Below the pieces are notes generated by a model, which ran no database searches, had not been told where the DNA came from, and worked only from the letters and a program-made list of their open reading frames with translations. The translations under genes were made by a program, and so were the position numbers. From Mesorhizobium norvegicum (GTDB lineage: Bacteria; Pseudomonadota; Alphaproteobacteria; Rhizobiales; Rhizobiaceae): a DNA stretch of 64,000 nt. How positions within the stretch are numbered: the stretch's first letter is position 1; every line of letters begins with the position of its first letter. Positions 44,171 through 53,356 of the stretch are shown in pieces. Location: NCBI RefSeq assembly GCF_004919685.1, contig NZ_SMYZ01000084.1, positions 39,509 through 103,508 of the forward strand, written 5' to 3'.

Positions 44171-45463
44171 ATGACGAAAGGAACTCATTTGAAACATGGT
44201 TTTTCCACACGTAGCCTTGTCGAAGGAATTCAATCGCGGGGGGGACGCCAGGTGCTCGACACGCCAAACCATGCCAGCCGGCAAAGCCACGCCGCTTCAC
44301 CAACGTCGATCCGTGCCATGCGGGCCGAGGGCGAGCACATCGCGGTTGAGCTGGCGGACGGCAGGACCGGAACGATCTCGACGCGCTGGCTGCGGCTGGC
44401 CTGCGAATGCGAGCAATGCGGCGACACTGCCTCCGGCAAGCGATGGCTGACGCCGGCCGATGTCGGCAAGGCAATCCATGCCGAGAGCTTCGATGTCTCC
44501 ACGCCCGCTCAGGTCACCGTCATATGGCAGAATGGACATGTGTCGCACTACGATCCGGCCTTCCTCACGAACCATGTTGGCGGTTCAGGCCCGGTCCGGT
44601 TCCAGCCACAGCAGTGGAGCAACGACCTGTCCGCGCGGCTCGGTCGTTTCGCTTTCGATGCTGTGGTCGCGGACGACGAAGCGCTGTTTCAATCGCTGCG
44701 GGCGCTGCGCGATCACGGCATCGCCATGCTGACCGGGGCTCCGGCCGAGATCGAAGCAACGGCACGGGTCGCCGGCCGCTATGGGCCGATCCGCGAGACC
44801 AGCTACGGCAAGGTGTTCGACCTGATTTCGCGGCCGGATGCGCGTGTGGCGGGCGAGACGGCGCGGGCGCAGATCCCGCATACGGACGAGCCGTTCCGCT
44901 ATGCGCCGCCGGGTTTCATCTTCTTTCACGCCATTCGCTCGGGTGGGGGCACCGGCGGCACCTCGCTGATGGTCGACGGCTTTCATGTCGCCGAACTGAT
45001 GCGGACGCGTACTCCGGAGCTGTTCGATCGGTTGACGCGGCATGGAGTGACCTTCCACCGCGAACATGCCGACGAAGTGTTCTTCAGCGCCGAGGTGCAT
45101 GTCATCAGCCTTGATGCCACCGGGGTTGTTACCGGCATCCGCTACAATGATCGCTGCCTGGCGCCGCAATGGGCGCCAGAAAACCAGATTGACGGGCTGA
45201 TCGAGGCGCTGGCCGAACTGACGCGGCTGATCTGCGATCCGCAGAACCAGTTCCAGCACCAGCTGCAGCCGGGCGAAGTGCTGGTCTTCGACAACCAGCG
45301 CGTCCTGCACGGCCGCAGCGCCTTCGATCCGACGCTGGCGGTGCGCCACCTCAGAAGCTGCAACATCGACCGCGACGGCGTGCACAGCGCGTTTCGCACG
45401 CTGGCCCGCCGGTTTGCGCCGGAGGAGGCGGAGGCGGTGCTGTATCAGGGGGCGATTTCCTAG
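44171..45463 (+). CDS. Gamma-butyrobetaine dioxygenase-like protein (DUF971 plus TauD/TfdA)
   Basis: Up to 430 residues. The N-terminal domain (VELADGRTGTISTRWLRLAC, CECEQCGD zinc-type Cys cluster) is the DUF971 unit of gamma-butyrobetaine and trimethyllysine hydroxylases. The C-terminal Fe(II)/2-oxoglutarate domain has HTDEPFRYAPPGFIFFHAIR (HxD) and RVLHGRSAFDPTLAVRHLRS (distal His, 2OG Arg). It probably hydroxylates a trimethylammonium compound on the carnitine route. The start is uncertain: ATG 44171 leaves no promoter space; GTG 44252 is a reasonable alternative since conserved sequence begins near 44310. Confidence 0.85.
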   Translation: MTKGTHLKHGFSTRSLVEGIQSRGGRQVLDTPNHASRQSHAASPTSIRAMRAEGEHIAVELADGRTGTISTRWLRLACECEQCGDTASGKRWLTPADVGKAIHAESFDVSTPAQVTVIWQNGHVSHYDPAFLTNHVGGSGPVRFQPQQWSNDLSARLGRFAFDAVVADDEALFQSLRALRDHGIAMLTGAPAEIEATARVAGRYGPIRETSYGKVFDLISRPDARVAGETARAQIPHTDEPFRYAPPGFIFFHAIRSGGGTGGTSLMVDGFHVAELMRTRTPELFDRLTRHGVTFHREHADEVFFSAEVHVISLDATGVVTGIRYNDRCLAPQWAPENQIDGLIEALAELTRLICDPQNQFQHQLQPGEVLVFDNQRVLHGRSAFDPTLAVRHLRSCNIDRDGVHSAFRTLARRFAPEEAEAVLYQGAIS

Positions 45464-45477
45464 GGCTCACAGGACGG

Positions 45478-45514
45478 GGGTTCCTCGCCCCCGTATTGCG
45501 GGGGCGAGGAACCC
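45478..45514. terminator. Perfect 15-bp hairpin between convergent genes
   Basis: GGGTTCCTCGCCCCC (45478-45492) pairs perfectly with GGGGGCGAGGAACCC (45500-45514), loop GTATTGC. It separates the stops at 45463 (+) and 45532 (-) and should block both; neither side has a T-run. Confidence 0.75.
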
Positions 45515-45531
45515 AAGTTCTGATAGGCCGC

Positions 45532-46797
45532 TCAGTTAAACCAAAGCGCAAACGTCAGAAACCCGCTGCCGCCGAACTGGCGCTGGATCTGGTCGAAATC
45601 GTCGCTGGTCACGATCTCGCCGCTTTCGAGATAGGGCGCGATGGCCGGGCCGGTGATCGACAGCACCAGGTCGAAGTTTTTTGGTTCGTCGAAGAAACGC
45701 TTCATGTTGATGCCCAGGCCGGTGTTGCCGGTGATGCGGAAATGCGGCAGCAGCTTGCGGCCTTCCAGGAGATCCTCGGCCATGCTCAGGGCGGCGAGCC
45801 AGGCTTGCACCTGCTCCTCGCCGACTTCGAGGCCGGTGAGCAGGTTTTCGCCCTTCTGCTGCGGTCCGGGCAGCCATTCGCGGTCATTGTCGGTCTCGGC
45901 GCGGATCGCCTTCCAGTCCTCGCGCGACAGGCGGATCATTTCCAGCAGATGGCGGCGCGCCGCTTGCCTCCGCTCCGGTTCGACCACCGGCCAGTTGACG
46001 AGATGCACCATCGAGATGAAATCGGCGATGCGCCATTCCGACGAGAAGATGCTGCTGCCCATGTCGCCGGCCGGCGGCACGAGAATATCCTGCAACGGCA
46101 GCTTGGCGCGCGGGAACAGCATGTGGAACGAGCCGTCGAAGGTGCTCCTGAAATCATGTGCCAGCCAGAAATCAGCCTGCGCCATCAGGAACTCGGCATA
46201 GCCTTGTAGCCAGAAACCGTCGGCGCGGTCGAAGCGGAATGTCAGCGTGGGAGCGGCGTCGTCCGACGAGATGCCGCCGCGTGACAACGAGGCGATGATC
46301 GCCGCCATGCTTTCATCCGGCGCGATGGTGCCATCCTCGTTGAGGTCGATGCCGGTATGGGTGAGGTCGATGACCATGCCGATATCGGCGTTAGCCGGCA
46401 CCGACGCAAACGTGGCAGCGGATTTTTCCAGCCGGTCGCGAAAGCCGACCAGGATGGCGCGGAACTGCTCATAGGTCAGCGGCTCGGGATTGGGGTTGTC
46501 CGGCACCGGCAGCCGCATCAGCGGCAGCATGAAGGATTGCGGGCTTTCGAAACCATGGCGGTGCAGGCCGCTGGCCAGGATCTCCAGTGCGGTGAAGAAC
46601 TCGCCGGCGCCGGCGGCATAGGCTGATGCCGGGTCCTTTGGCGCTGCGGCCTCCAGCGTCGAGAGAGCGGTGTCGCGCGCGACCACGGTCTTCGCCTCGA
46701 ACAGAGCGGTGGCCGCTTCGGGCATTGCCGCCGAGGCGGAAGACAGCGGCACAATCAGCATGAAAGCGGATGTCAGCAGGCCTGCCAGTCGTGTCAT
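45532..46797 (-). CDS. Exported protein with EF-hand-like loop, function unknown
   Basis: A 421-residue protein with a signal peptide (MTRLAGLLTSAFMLIVPLSS then ASAA). The mature part is mostly helical and contains DLNEDGTIAPDE, a good EF-hand calcium-binding loop, and WLQGYAEFLMAQADFWLAHD, SMVHLVNWPVVEPERRQAAR. It resembles uncharacterised alphaproteobacterial envelope proteins. The ATG at 46797 follows GGGGGAAGAG. It is divergent from the CapA-like gene. Confidence 0.75.
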   Translation of the reverse strand: MTRLAGLLTSAFMLIVPLSSASAAMPEAATALFEAKTVVARDTALSTLEAAAPKDPASAYAAGAGEFFTALEILASGLHRHGFESPQSFMLPLMRLPVPDNPNPEPLTYEQFRAILVGFRDRLEKSAATFASVPANADIGMVIDLTHTGIDLNEDGTIAPDESMAAIIASLSRGGISSDDAAPTLTFRFDRADGFWLQGYAEFLMAQADFWLAHDFRSTFDGSFHMLFPRAKLPLQDILVPPAGDMGSSIFSSEWRIADFISMVHLVNWPVVEPERRQAARRHLLEMIRLSREDWKAIRAETDNDREWLPGPQQKGENLLTGLEVGEEQVQAWLAALSMAEDLLEGRKLLPHFRITGNTGLGINMKRFFDEPKNFDLVLSITGPAIAPYLESGEIVTSDDFDQIQRQFGGSGFLTFALWFN

Positions 46798-46903
46798 CTC
46801 TTCCCCCAATATTTGTCGCGCAGAGCAAATATACACCATTTGCAGCGTCGCGCTTCAACCCGCCCCGAGGACGGTCTACACAGGGCAAACAATTGGGCGC
46901 CGC

Positions 46904-47962
46904 GTGTCGAATTATCCATTTTCCTACAAGCTGTCCTGGCTGCCGCGTTTCGTGAAGCCGTCGCTCGTCGGCGACGCGCAAGACTTCGCGCCGATGGCGG
47001 GAACGCTGATGGATCCGCCGCCGAAGCAGACGGTGCGGCTTGCCTTCGTCGGCGACATTTCGGCGGTCGCCAACCGCAGCGCGCCGGACTGCGATCCGGC
47101 GATCAAGGCGTTGCTCGGCGCTGCCGATCTGGTGATCGGCAATTGCGAAAGCCCTGTTGTGGACAGACCAAGCGCGGCACTGGGCACGAGGCTCGGCACG
47201 CATCATGCGATGAGCGAGCGCTTTCTTGATGGGGCGTTGGCGGCGGTCGGCATCGCGCGTGAAAAACTCGTGCTGTCGCTGGCCAACAACCATGTGCTCG
47301 ACCAGGGCGTCGCCGGTTTCGACGAGACGGTCGCGGCGTTGCAGCGGCTCGGCATCCGCATGGTGGGCCTGGCCGCCGACGGTCCGGTGGTGCCTGTCCA
47401 GGTCGGACCGCTTGATATCGGCTTTGCCGCCTTCACGCTGTGGCGCAACGCCGACGAAAGCCTGTTCACGGGGCGCGTGTCAATGGACAGCGATGCGGCG
47501 CGCTGGCCGCGCGATGGTGTCGATCTTCTTTACGCCGTGCCGCACTGGGACTGGGAGTTCCGGCATTTTCCGCGTTCTGAAACACGCGCGCTGGCAAAGC
47601 AGCTGGCCGGGCAGGGCGTCGGGCTGATTGCTGGCCATCACGCCCATGTCGTGCAGCCGGTGGAAAAGATCGACAGGACGATCGTCGCCTATGGACTTGG
47701 CGATTTCCTCGGTACCGCCTTTGCCCGCCAGCCGTGGCCGGGTCGTATTGGCGGAATATTCGTCGTCGATGTCAGTACCGATGCCGGCTCCCGAGGCGCC
47801 ATTGCGTCTTACCGGCTGCATCCTTTCATGCGGCTGCGGGGCGGCGACCACGAGCGGCTGCTGCTGGTGGAGGCGCTGAAGGGCCGAATGCGCGGCAAGG
47901 TCGAAGCTCGGCTGAGGACGGTCTTTCCTTCCTCTTCAAGCGAAGAGGGCGTCACCGCTTAA
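46904..47962 (+). CDS. CapA-family poly-gamma-glutamate / capsule metallophosphoesterase-like protein
   Basis: A 352-residue protein of the CapA/PgsA metallophosphatase family: RLAFVGDISAVANRSAPDCD (first metal Asp), LVIGNCESPVVDRPSAALGT (Asn/Glu), LSLANNHVLDQGVAGFDETV (NH motif), GVGLIAGHHAHVVQPVEKID and TIVAYGLGDFLG (His sites). In capsule systems such proteins act in polymer export, but here they may be general phosphoesterases. The frame is open further upstream; a GTG at 46904 begins the recognisable part (MSNYPFSYKLSWLPRF). No signal peptide is visible, which is unusual for CapA. Confidence 0.82.
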   Translation: MSNYPFSYKLSWLPRFVKPSLVGDAQDFAPMAGTLMDPPPKQTVRLAFVGDISAVANRSAPDCDPAIKALLGAADLVIGNCESPVVDRPSAALGTRLGTHHAMSERFLDGALAAVGIAREKLVLSLANNHVLDQGVAGFDETVAALQRLGIRMVGLAADGPVVPVQVGPLDIGFAAFTLWRNADESLFTGRVSMDSDAARWPRDGVDLLYAVPHWDWEFRHFPRSETRALAKQLAGQGVGLIAGHHAHVVQPVEKIDRTIVAYGLGDFLGTAFARQPWPGRIGGIFVVDVSTDAGSRGAIASYRLHPFMRLRGGDHERLLLVEALKGRMRGKVEARLRTVFPSSSSEEGVTA

Positions 47963-48045
47963 CCGTCTGGCGGCCCCTGCAAAACCGACTATCATGCGAC
48001 GGCAGAGGCAGGCTTGCGGGGGTGGCGGTGGAAACAGCGGATTTC

Positions 48046-48996
48046 ATGCCTGGCGAGGCTGACATCGCCGGTATCCGGAGAGACATTGAAACCTATGAGG
48101 CGGCGAGGGCCTCGGCGGTCCGGCAGGTGCGCTGGCGGGTGCCGGTGTTCGTCGGACTGGTGCTGGTGGCCGTGGTGCTGGTCGCCTGGCTGTTCAACAA
48201 AGTCGCCGACCCCAACGAGCAATGGTTCTCGACGCCGCATGTGTTTCTCTATGGCATCGGCTTGGTGGCTTCGAGCTTGCTCTACTTCCAGGCCATGAAA
48301 CCGGCGACGCGGCTGCAGCAATCGTTCCGCGAGACGCTGCTGCCAATCATCTTCGGCTTCATCGCGGATATGCGTTACCAGCATGGAGGGAGGCCGAACT
48401 CTTTCGACCGGCTGCCGCGCGAGGCGGTCGGCGCCTTCAACCGGCAGTCGTTCGACGATGTCGTTTCGGGCCGCTACGAAGAGTTTCCGTTCGAGCTTTA
48501 CGAAGCAGAACTGCGAGTAGGGTCGGGCAAGGATTCATCGACAACCTTCAAGGGTGTCATCGTCGCTTTCGAAGCGATCGAGCCGTTCCCGGGAGTGTTG
48601 GTGGCGACGCGCCGGACCAATGCGGTCGTCGGCTTCTTCCGCGGCATGTTCGCCAGCAAGATGCAGGACTTGTCGTCCGGTGTGCCCGAACTCGACGCCG
48701 CCTATGAATTCCGCACCGACAACGCCGAGGCGGCGCGGCCGCTGGTGACAGGCCGGCTGGCGCAGGCGCTGAAATGGCTTGGCGAAACCTGGCCGGACGA
48801 TCCGGCCCGCGTTGCGCTCAACGGCAGCGATGGGTTCCTGCTGCTGCCGCAGACGAAGAACTTCTTCGAATTGCCGGATATTTCGGTGCCGCTCGACTAC
48901 AGCACGCATGTCGCGCCGATGATATCAGACATGGGCGCGATGCTGGCGACGGCGGCGCTGGTGCGCAAGATCGGCGCGAAGGATGGGGAGGGTTGA
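48046..48996 (+). CDS. DUF3137 family membrane protein
   Basis: About 316 residues (GTGs at 48022 and 48028 could extend it). Two adjacent TM segments (VPVFVGLVLVAVVLVAWLFN and PHVFLYGIGLVASSLLYFQA) precede a cytosolic domain with FRETLLPIIFGFIADMRYQH, SGRYEEFPFELYEAELRVGS, TFKGVIVAFEAIEPFPGVLV, the DUF3137 pattern, and FFELPDISVPLDYSTHVAPM. Function unknown. It shares direction with the CapA-like gene and ends 13 bases before the convergent DUF2314-like gene. Confidence 0.82.
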   Translation: MPGEADIAGIRRDIETYEAARASAVRQVRWRVPVFVGLVLVAVVLVAWLFNKVADPNEQWFSTPHVFLYGIGLVASSLLYFQAMKPATRLQQSFRETLLPIIFGFIADMRYQHGGRPNSFDRLPREAVGAFNRQSFDDVVSGRYEEFPFELYEAELRVGSGKDSSTTFKGVIVAFEAIEPFPGVLVATRRTNAVVGFFRGMFASKMQDLSSGVPELDAAYEFRTDNAEAARPLVTGRLAQALKWLGETWPDDPARVALNGSDGFLLLPQTKNFFELPDISVPLDYSTHVAPMISDMGAMLATAALVRKIGAKDGEG

Positions 48997-49009
48997 TCGG
49001 ACCGAGCCG

Positions 49010-49504
49010 TCAGCAGTCGAAGCCGTATTGGTCGCGCATGGTGTCCGCCTCCTCTTTCGACATCTTGTTGAACATGACGCAGACGGTGAAGCTGCCGACC
49101 TGACGCCCGCCGCGTGTGTATCCCCAGTCGGAAATATCGTCCCTGGTGAATTCTATATTCTGGCCGAGGACGACGTTGTGCACTTCCTCCGGCTGGTTGG
49201 CCAATATGCCGACAAATCCGGTCTCGGTGCGGCGGAACGGTATGACCCAGAAGTGTTCGGTGACGTTCCCGTCCCGCACCTTGACCTTCAATTTGAACCT
49301 GTCTGTGTCGGAGGGAGGAGCCTCGGACAGCGCCAGGAAGTCGTCCAGGCTGGCGAGCGCCTGCGCGGTCGCCGCCGCCATCTCTGGATCGTCGGGAGTA
49401 AAGATAATCGTTTTGTCGTCGCCCGGATCCGCGCCTTGTGCGCCGGCCGATCCCGGAGCAAGCGCCAGCATCAGGGATATCATGGCCCGGACTGCAAGCT
49501 TCAT
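49010..49504 (-). CDS. Exported DUF2314-like protein
   Basis: A 164-residue protein with a signal peptide (MKLAVRAMISLMLALAPGSA then GAQGADPG). The mature part, IFTPDDPEMAAATAQALASL, FKLKVKVRDGNVTEHFWVIP and VGILANQPEEVHNVVLGQNI, matches DUF2314, a small beta-barrel domain of unknown role. The C-terminus MRDQYGFDC ends in Cys. GGGGGG lies shortly before the ATG at 49504; the frame upstream to 49837 is not conserved. Confidence 0.8.
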   Translation of the reverse strand: MKLAVRAMISLMLALAPGSAGAQGADPGDDKTIIFTPDDPEMAAATAQALASLDDFLALSEAPPSDTDRFKLKVKVRDGNVTEHFWVIPFRRTETGFVGILANQPEEVHNVVLGQNIEFTRDDISDWGYTRGGRQVGSFTVCVMFNKMSKEEADTMRDQYGFDC

Positions 49505-49946
49505 GGAAGGCCCCCCTTCATCGTAACGGCGCACCATCCTGCATCCGTTCCCGGTTTGCAACCGGGGCGCGAGTTTGATCCGCTTTGGAATGGCGGTTTT
49601 GAACCGATCCATGAAACAAAATGTGTATCGATGACCGGTCGGCAGTTGTTTCGTGATGCTGCTCGAGACGAATTGCGGCGGTTGCGCCGTGATCGAAACC
49701 GCCCGCCACAATCCGGCTAAACGACTCTTTTCGCGGACAGAAGTGGGCTCATCGGGGGAGCCGAAGCGGCCTGAAATGATCTCGGTCGCAGACAATGTGT
49801 CGGAATTAAGCCTATGATATTGTTTGCGAAAATTCACCCAACGTGATTTGCGCAGCGAGCGCTTTCCGTTCCAGTTTCAGGCCGTCCGGTGCTGTCGCTT
49901 GCCAAGGCGGCGGTCCGGAAAAGTGAAACAGCACGGAGTGCTACCC

Positions 49947-50189
49947 ATGAAGAAGACCCTCGCAACCACCGCCGCTCTGCTCGCCTTCCTCGGCACGGCC
50001 TATGCCGCGACCGTTCAGGGCACCATCCAGGCCGTCGACCCGACGACCAAGTCGATCACCCTGGACGACGGCAAGATCTACCAGTTGTCGCCGGAAGCGA
50101 CGATCGGGAAACTGAAGGTCGGCGCCAAGGTGGCGGTGACTGTCGATGACAAGACCGGCATCGTGACGTCGATCAAGAAGGCTTCGTAA
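49947..50189 (+). CDS. DUF1344 family small exported protein
   Basis: An 80-residue protein: signal peptide MKKTLATTAALLAFLGTAYA, then VQGTIQAVDPTTKSITLDDG, GAKVAVTVDDKTGIVTSIKK, an OB-like DUF1344 fold common in rhizobia. Possibly binds a metal or a ligand in the periplasm; nothing firmer. CGGAG precedes the ATG. It is followed by a strong terminator. Confidence 0.85.
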   Translation: MKKTLATTAALLAFLGTAYAATVQGTIQAVDPTTKSITLDDGKIYQLSPEATIGKLKVGAKVAVTVDDKTGIVTSIKKAS

Positions 50190-50250
50190 GGCATGAGCGT
50201 CGTGCGTCAGCAGACCTGCTGATCGAAGTTTCAGACCCTGTTCCACTTGT

Positions 50251-50274
50251 GGCCGATCCCTTTGGGGATCGGCC
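50251..50274 (+). terminator. Terminator of the DUF1344 gene
   Basis: GGCCGATCCC (50251-50260) and GGGATCGGCC (50265-50274) form a perfect 10-bp stem with a tetraloop, followed by ATTTTC. Confidence 0.82.
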
Positions 50275-50424
50275 ATTTTCATGCTTCGCCCCTCGATGCC
50301 AGGCGAGCTGGATGCGGTCTCCCGGCTGGATGCCCCAAGGACGGCTGGCGGAACGCTGCCCCGGTAGCATCGCTATGGTTTTTGCCAAACAGCCGCGCTA
50401 TCCCTTGGCCAACGGGGGATATTC

Positions 50425-52047
50425 ATGGCTGACGAACAAAAAGGGTTTCGCCTGTCGCGCAGGCTGCTGCTGGGTGCGGCTGTCGTCGGCGGCGCGGTGC
50501 TGTGGGGCGGCACCACGGTGGCGCGGCTGGCGCGCGGACCTTCGGGACCAAAGAACGCCGGACGGATTGCCGATATTGACGGCATCGCGCTGCCGTTGAA
50601 GCCGCTGGAGAATGCGCCGGCCTTCGATCCTTCGCTGCCATGGTCGGCAAAAGGCGGCGACATCAACGATGCCAGCGGCCTGTCGAGGACGCCGGTCTAT
50701 GGCGTCGTCGAGATCAGCGAGGACGACCACATCGCCAAGGCGCTTGCCTTCGCGCGCGCCAACGGCTTGAAAGTCTCGCTGGCCGCCATCCGCCATTCGA
50801 TGGGTGGGCATGCCTTCAACGACAATGCGCTGGTGCTCGACCTCAGGAAGTTCAACAAGGTCACCGTCGACGCGGCGGCGAAGACCATGACGCTGCAGCC
50901 GGGCGCGCGCTGGCACGACATCCAGAACCTTCTGCATCCGCACTTCGCGGTGAAGGCAATGCAGTCCACCGACATCTTCTCGGTCGGCGGTTCGCTGTCG
51001 GTCAATGCGCATGGCATGGACCATCAGGCGGGTTCGGTGGCGAGCTCGATCCGCTCGATGCGGGTGATGCTTGCCGACGGTTCGGTGACGGCCTGTTCGC
51101 CCACCGAGAACACCGACCTGTTCCGCCACGTCGTCGGCGGCTACGGCCTGTTCGGCGTGGTGCTGGAGGCGACGCTCGATATTGTCGACAACGCCGTCTA
51201 CCGGACTTCGCGCGAAATCATCAAATCGGACGATTTTCCGAAATTCTTCGCCGAGGTGCTGGAGCCGAACAAGGATATCGGCCTGTTCTACGGCCATCTG
51301 TCGACGGCGCCGGGCAATTTCCTCGAGGACATGATCGTCTACCGTTACGACAAGGTGGCCGAGCAGCCGCCGGCCGACCAGCCAGCGATTGGCGAGCCGG
51401 GATCGGTCGGGCTGAAGCGTGTGATCATCAACCTGGCGAAATGGGGCAGTCTGTTCCAGGAGCTGAAGTGGTTCACGGAAAAGACGCTGGAGCCGAAATT
51501 CGAAAGCTGCACAGTGGCGCGCACCTCGGCCATGGCCGAAGGCGAGGCCTGCCTCGTCACCCGCAACAACCCGATGCACGATTCGGTGCCCTATCTCTTC
51601 AACGATCAGATGGATGAGACCGACATCCTGCACGAATATTTTATTCCACGCACTGCCTATGTCGAATTCATTGCGGAAGCCCGCGAGATTCTGCGCAATC
51701 AAGACCTGCCGGTGCTCAACGCCTCGGTGCGCATCGTCCACAAGGAGGATGTCGCGCTGACCTACGCGCCGGAGCCGGCCTATTCGCTGGTGCTCTACAT
51801 CAACCAGCCGACCGATGCCGACGGCAATGCCAGGATGCGGGCGCTGACCCGGGCGCTGATCGACGTGACGATCAAGCGTGGCGGCCGGTTCTTCCTGCCC
51901 TACCAGCTGCATTATACGGCCAAGGAGTTGCTGGCCTCCTATCCCGAGTTGCCGGCCTTCCTGGCGGCGAAGCGGCAATATGACCCAACGGAACTGTTTT
52001 CCTCGACCTTCTACCGTGCCATCAAGGCGCTGAGCGGGGTGGCATAA
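50425..52047 (+). CDS. Tat-exported FAD-linked oxidase (VAO/PCMH type)
   Basis: A 540-residue flavoprotein. The N-terminus RLSRRLLLGAAVVGGAVLWG is a Tat signal (SRRLLLG). The FAD-binding PCMH domain has VYGVVEISEDDHIAKALAFA, SLAAIRHSMGGHAFNDNALV (flavinylation-type His), GARWHDIQNLLHPHF and FSVGGSLSVNAHGMDHQAGS. The C-terminal cap ends YDPTELFSSTFYRAI, as in D-arabinono-lactone / gulonolactone oxidases. It lies in the periplasm with FAD loaded before export. It is followed after 18 bases by a secreted protein gene that is probably its partner. Confidence 0.9.
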   Translation: MADEQKGFRLSRRLLLGAAVVGGAVLWGGTTVARLARGPSGPKNAGRIADIDGIALPLKPLENAPAFDPSLPWSAKGGDINDASGLSRTPVYGVVEISEDDHIAKALAFARANGLKVSLAAIRHSMGGHAFNDNALVLDLRKFNKVTVDAAAKTMTLQPGARWHDIQNLLHPHFAVKAMQSTDIFSVGGSLSVNAHGMDHQAGSVASSIRSMRVMLADGSVTACSPTENTDLFRHVVGGYGLFGVVLEATLDIVDNAVYRTSREIIKSDDFPKFFAEVLEPNKDIGLFYGHLSTAPGNFLEDMIVYRYDKVAEQPPADQPAIGEPGSVGLKRVIINLAKWGSLFQELKWFTEKTLEPKFESCTVARTSAMAEGEACLVTRNNPMHDSVPYLFNDQMDETDILHEYFIPRTAYVEFIAEAREILRNQDLPVLNASVRIVHKEDVALTYAPEPAYSLVLYINQPTDADGNARMRALTRALIDVTIKRGGRFFLPYQLHYTAKELLASYPELPAFLAAKRQYDPTELFSSTFYRAIKALSGVA

Positions 52048-52065
52048 AAAGCAGGAGAACAACCC

Positions 52066-52689
52066 ATGCGGATGGTTTCAGCGGCGGCACTCACCCTCAT
52101 CGCGCTGTGCGCTGGACCGGCCGGGGCCGAGGATCTCAAGGCTTTCAAGCTGACGATCGACGGCGTGACGGTCGATATCGATCCCGGTGAAAGCACAAAC
52201 GTGACGCTGCCCGGCGGCAAGCAGAGCAAGGTGACGCTCGAGCGCAACGACTTCGCCACCTTCTCCGGCAGCGTTTTCTCCTTTGTCCATCCGAGCAATA
52301 TTTCGGTGACCAAGACCGATCTCGGCGAGAACATCACGCAATATCTGATGGCATCAGCGCTGGGCACCATCGTCGTCGTGCAGGAATATGGCAAGATGAA
52401 TCCGGTGTCGCTCAACCAGCTGATGCTGCAGGAGATGACCAAGGAATCGGTGCAAGCCGGTGCCACGCTGACGCAGGAGCCGACGACGCGCAAGCTCGCC
52501 GACGGCAAGGAATTGACCGGCATCCGCGCTGAGGTGAAGACACGCACCGACACGGCCTATTTCGAGATCGTCGGCTTCGGCCTGGCCGATCAGGGGCTGC
52601 TGTTCATCACCCGCATTGCCGGCGAGGATGCGGCCACCGAAAAGCCGCTGATCGACAAGTTCTGGCAGAGCCTGAAGGTGAAATTGTAG
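52066..52689 (+). CDS. Secreted protein in the FAD-oxidase operon, function unknown
   Basis: A 207-residue protein with a signal peptide (MRMVSAAALTLIALCAGPAG) and a mature beta-rich domain (VSLNQLMLQEMTKESVQAGA, ADGKELTGIRAEVKTRTDTA, YFEIVGFGLADQGLLFITRI). It contains no cofactor motif. GCAGGAGAAC precedes the ATG and it follows the FAD-oxidase stop by 18 bases, so the two are one operon. No family recognised. Confidence 0.75.
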   Translation: MRMVSAAALTLIALCAGPAGAEDLKAFKLTIDGVTVDIDPGESTNVTLPGGKQSKVTLERNDFATFSGSVFSFVHPSNISVTKTDLGENITQYLMASALGTIVVVQEYGKMNPVSLNQLMLQEMTKESVQAGATLTQEPTTRKLADGKELTGIRAEVKTRTDTAYFEIVGFGLADQGLLFITRIAGEDAATEKPLIDKFWQSLKVKL

Positions 52690-52703
52690 GAGACCAGGGT
52701 CGT

Positions 52704-52713
52704 GTCTCAGTTT
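52704..52713. repeat. Left inverted repeat flanking the RibD-like gene
   Basis: GTCTCAGTTT, preceded by GGTCGT. The exact inverse AAACTGAGAC lies at 53337-53346, also preceded by GGTCGT. The pair encloses the RibD-like gene. Confidence 0.5.
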
Positions 52714-52792
52714 GGATTTCGGCTGGGGTCCACACTTTTGCGTAACGGCGGCCCAAGTTATTCTGACGATCCGGGGTTGGAGGTCTTACAGC

Positions 52793-53323
52793 ATGGCGAA
52801 GCTCATTTTCAGAATGAACCAGTCCCTCGACGGCTATGTCGACCACCTGAAAATGCCGTCAGGCCCCACGATCTTTCGTCACTGGATAGAGCAAGTGCGC
52901 AACGTGACCGGCAGTGTGTATGGTCGCGGCATGTACGAGGTCATGCGTTATTGGGACGAAGACAGTCCTGAGTGGAGCGCGGAGGCGCACGAATTCGCGG
53001 CGGCGTGGCGGAGCCAACCGAAGTGGGTTGTGTCGCGCTCGCTGAAGTCGGTCGGCCCCAACGCCACACTTGTCGAGAATGACGTCGAGGCGGTGATACG
53101 TGGGCTGAAGGCTGAGCTCGTTGGGGAGATTTCAGTTTCTGGACCAGATCTGGCACGAAGCCTGACCGACCTTGGTCTTATCGATGCGTACCAACTCTAC
53201 CTCCATCCGTTCGTGCTTGGTCATGGCAAGCCATTCTTCGCCGGCCCCCGACCGCCGCTTCGCTTCGTGGCCAGCGATCTGATCGGCGACGACGTGATCA
53301 GGTTGACCTACGTTCCGGCCTGA
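52793..53323 (+). CDS. Dihydrofolate-reductase-family protein (RibD C-terminal type)
   Basis: A 176-residue protein: MAKLIFRMNQSLDGYVDHLK, NVTGSVYGRGMYEVMRYWDE, PKWVVSRSLKSVGPNATLVE, ISVSGPDLARSLTDLGLIDA and YQLYLHPFVLGHGKPFFAGP, the RibD_C/YyaP dihydrofolate reductase-like signature. Cofactor loop SVSGPD is NADPH-type. The ATG follows TTGGAGGTCTTACAGC. The gene sits between 10-bp inverted repeats at 52704-52713 and 53337-53346, suggesting it arrived as a cassette. Such proteins are often plasmid- or phage-borne. Confidence 0.85.
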   Translation: MAKLIFRMNQSLDGYVDHLKMPSGPTIFRHWIEQVRNVTGSVYGRGMYEVMRYWDEDSPEWSAEAHEFAAAWRSQPKWVVSRSLKSVGPNATLVENDVEAVIRGLKAELVGEISVSGPDLARSLTDLGLIDAYQLYLHPFVLGHGKPFFAGPRPPLRFVASDLIGDDVIRLTYVPA

Positions 53324-53336
53324 TCACGCGGTCGTC

Positions 53337-53346
53337 AAACTGAGAC
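53337..53346. repeat. Right inverted repeat flanking the RibD-like gene
   Basis: AAACTGAGAC, exact reverse complement of 52704-52713, immediately downstream of the RibD-like stop. Confidence 0.5.
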
Positions 53347-53356
53347 GCCGGCGGGA

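Noticed and set aside
50398..52062. A 554-codon minus-strand frame opposite the Tat FAD oxidase
   Set aside because: Antisense shadow; plus-strand protein has clear flavin motifs.
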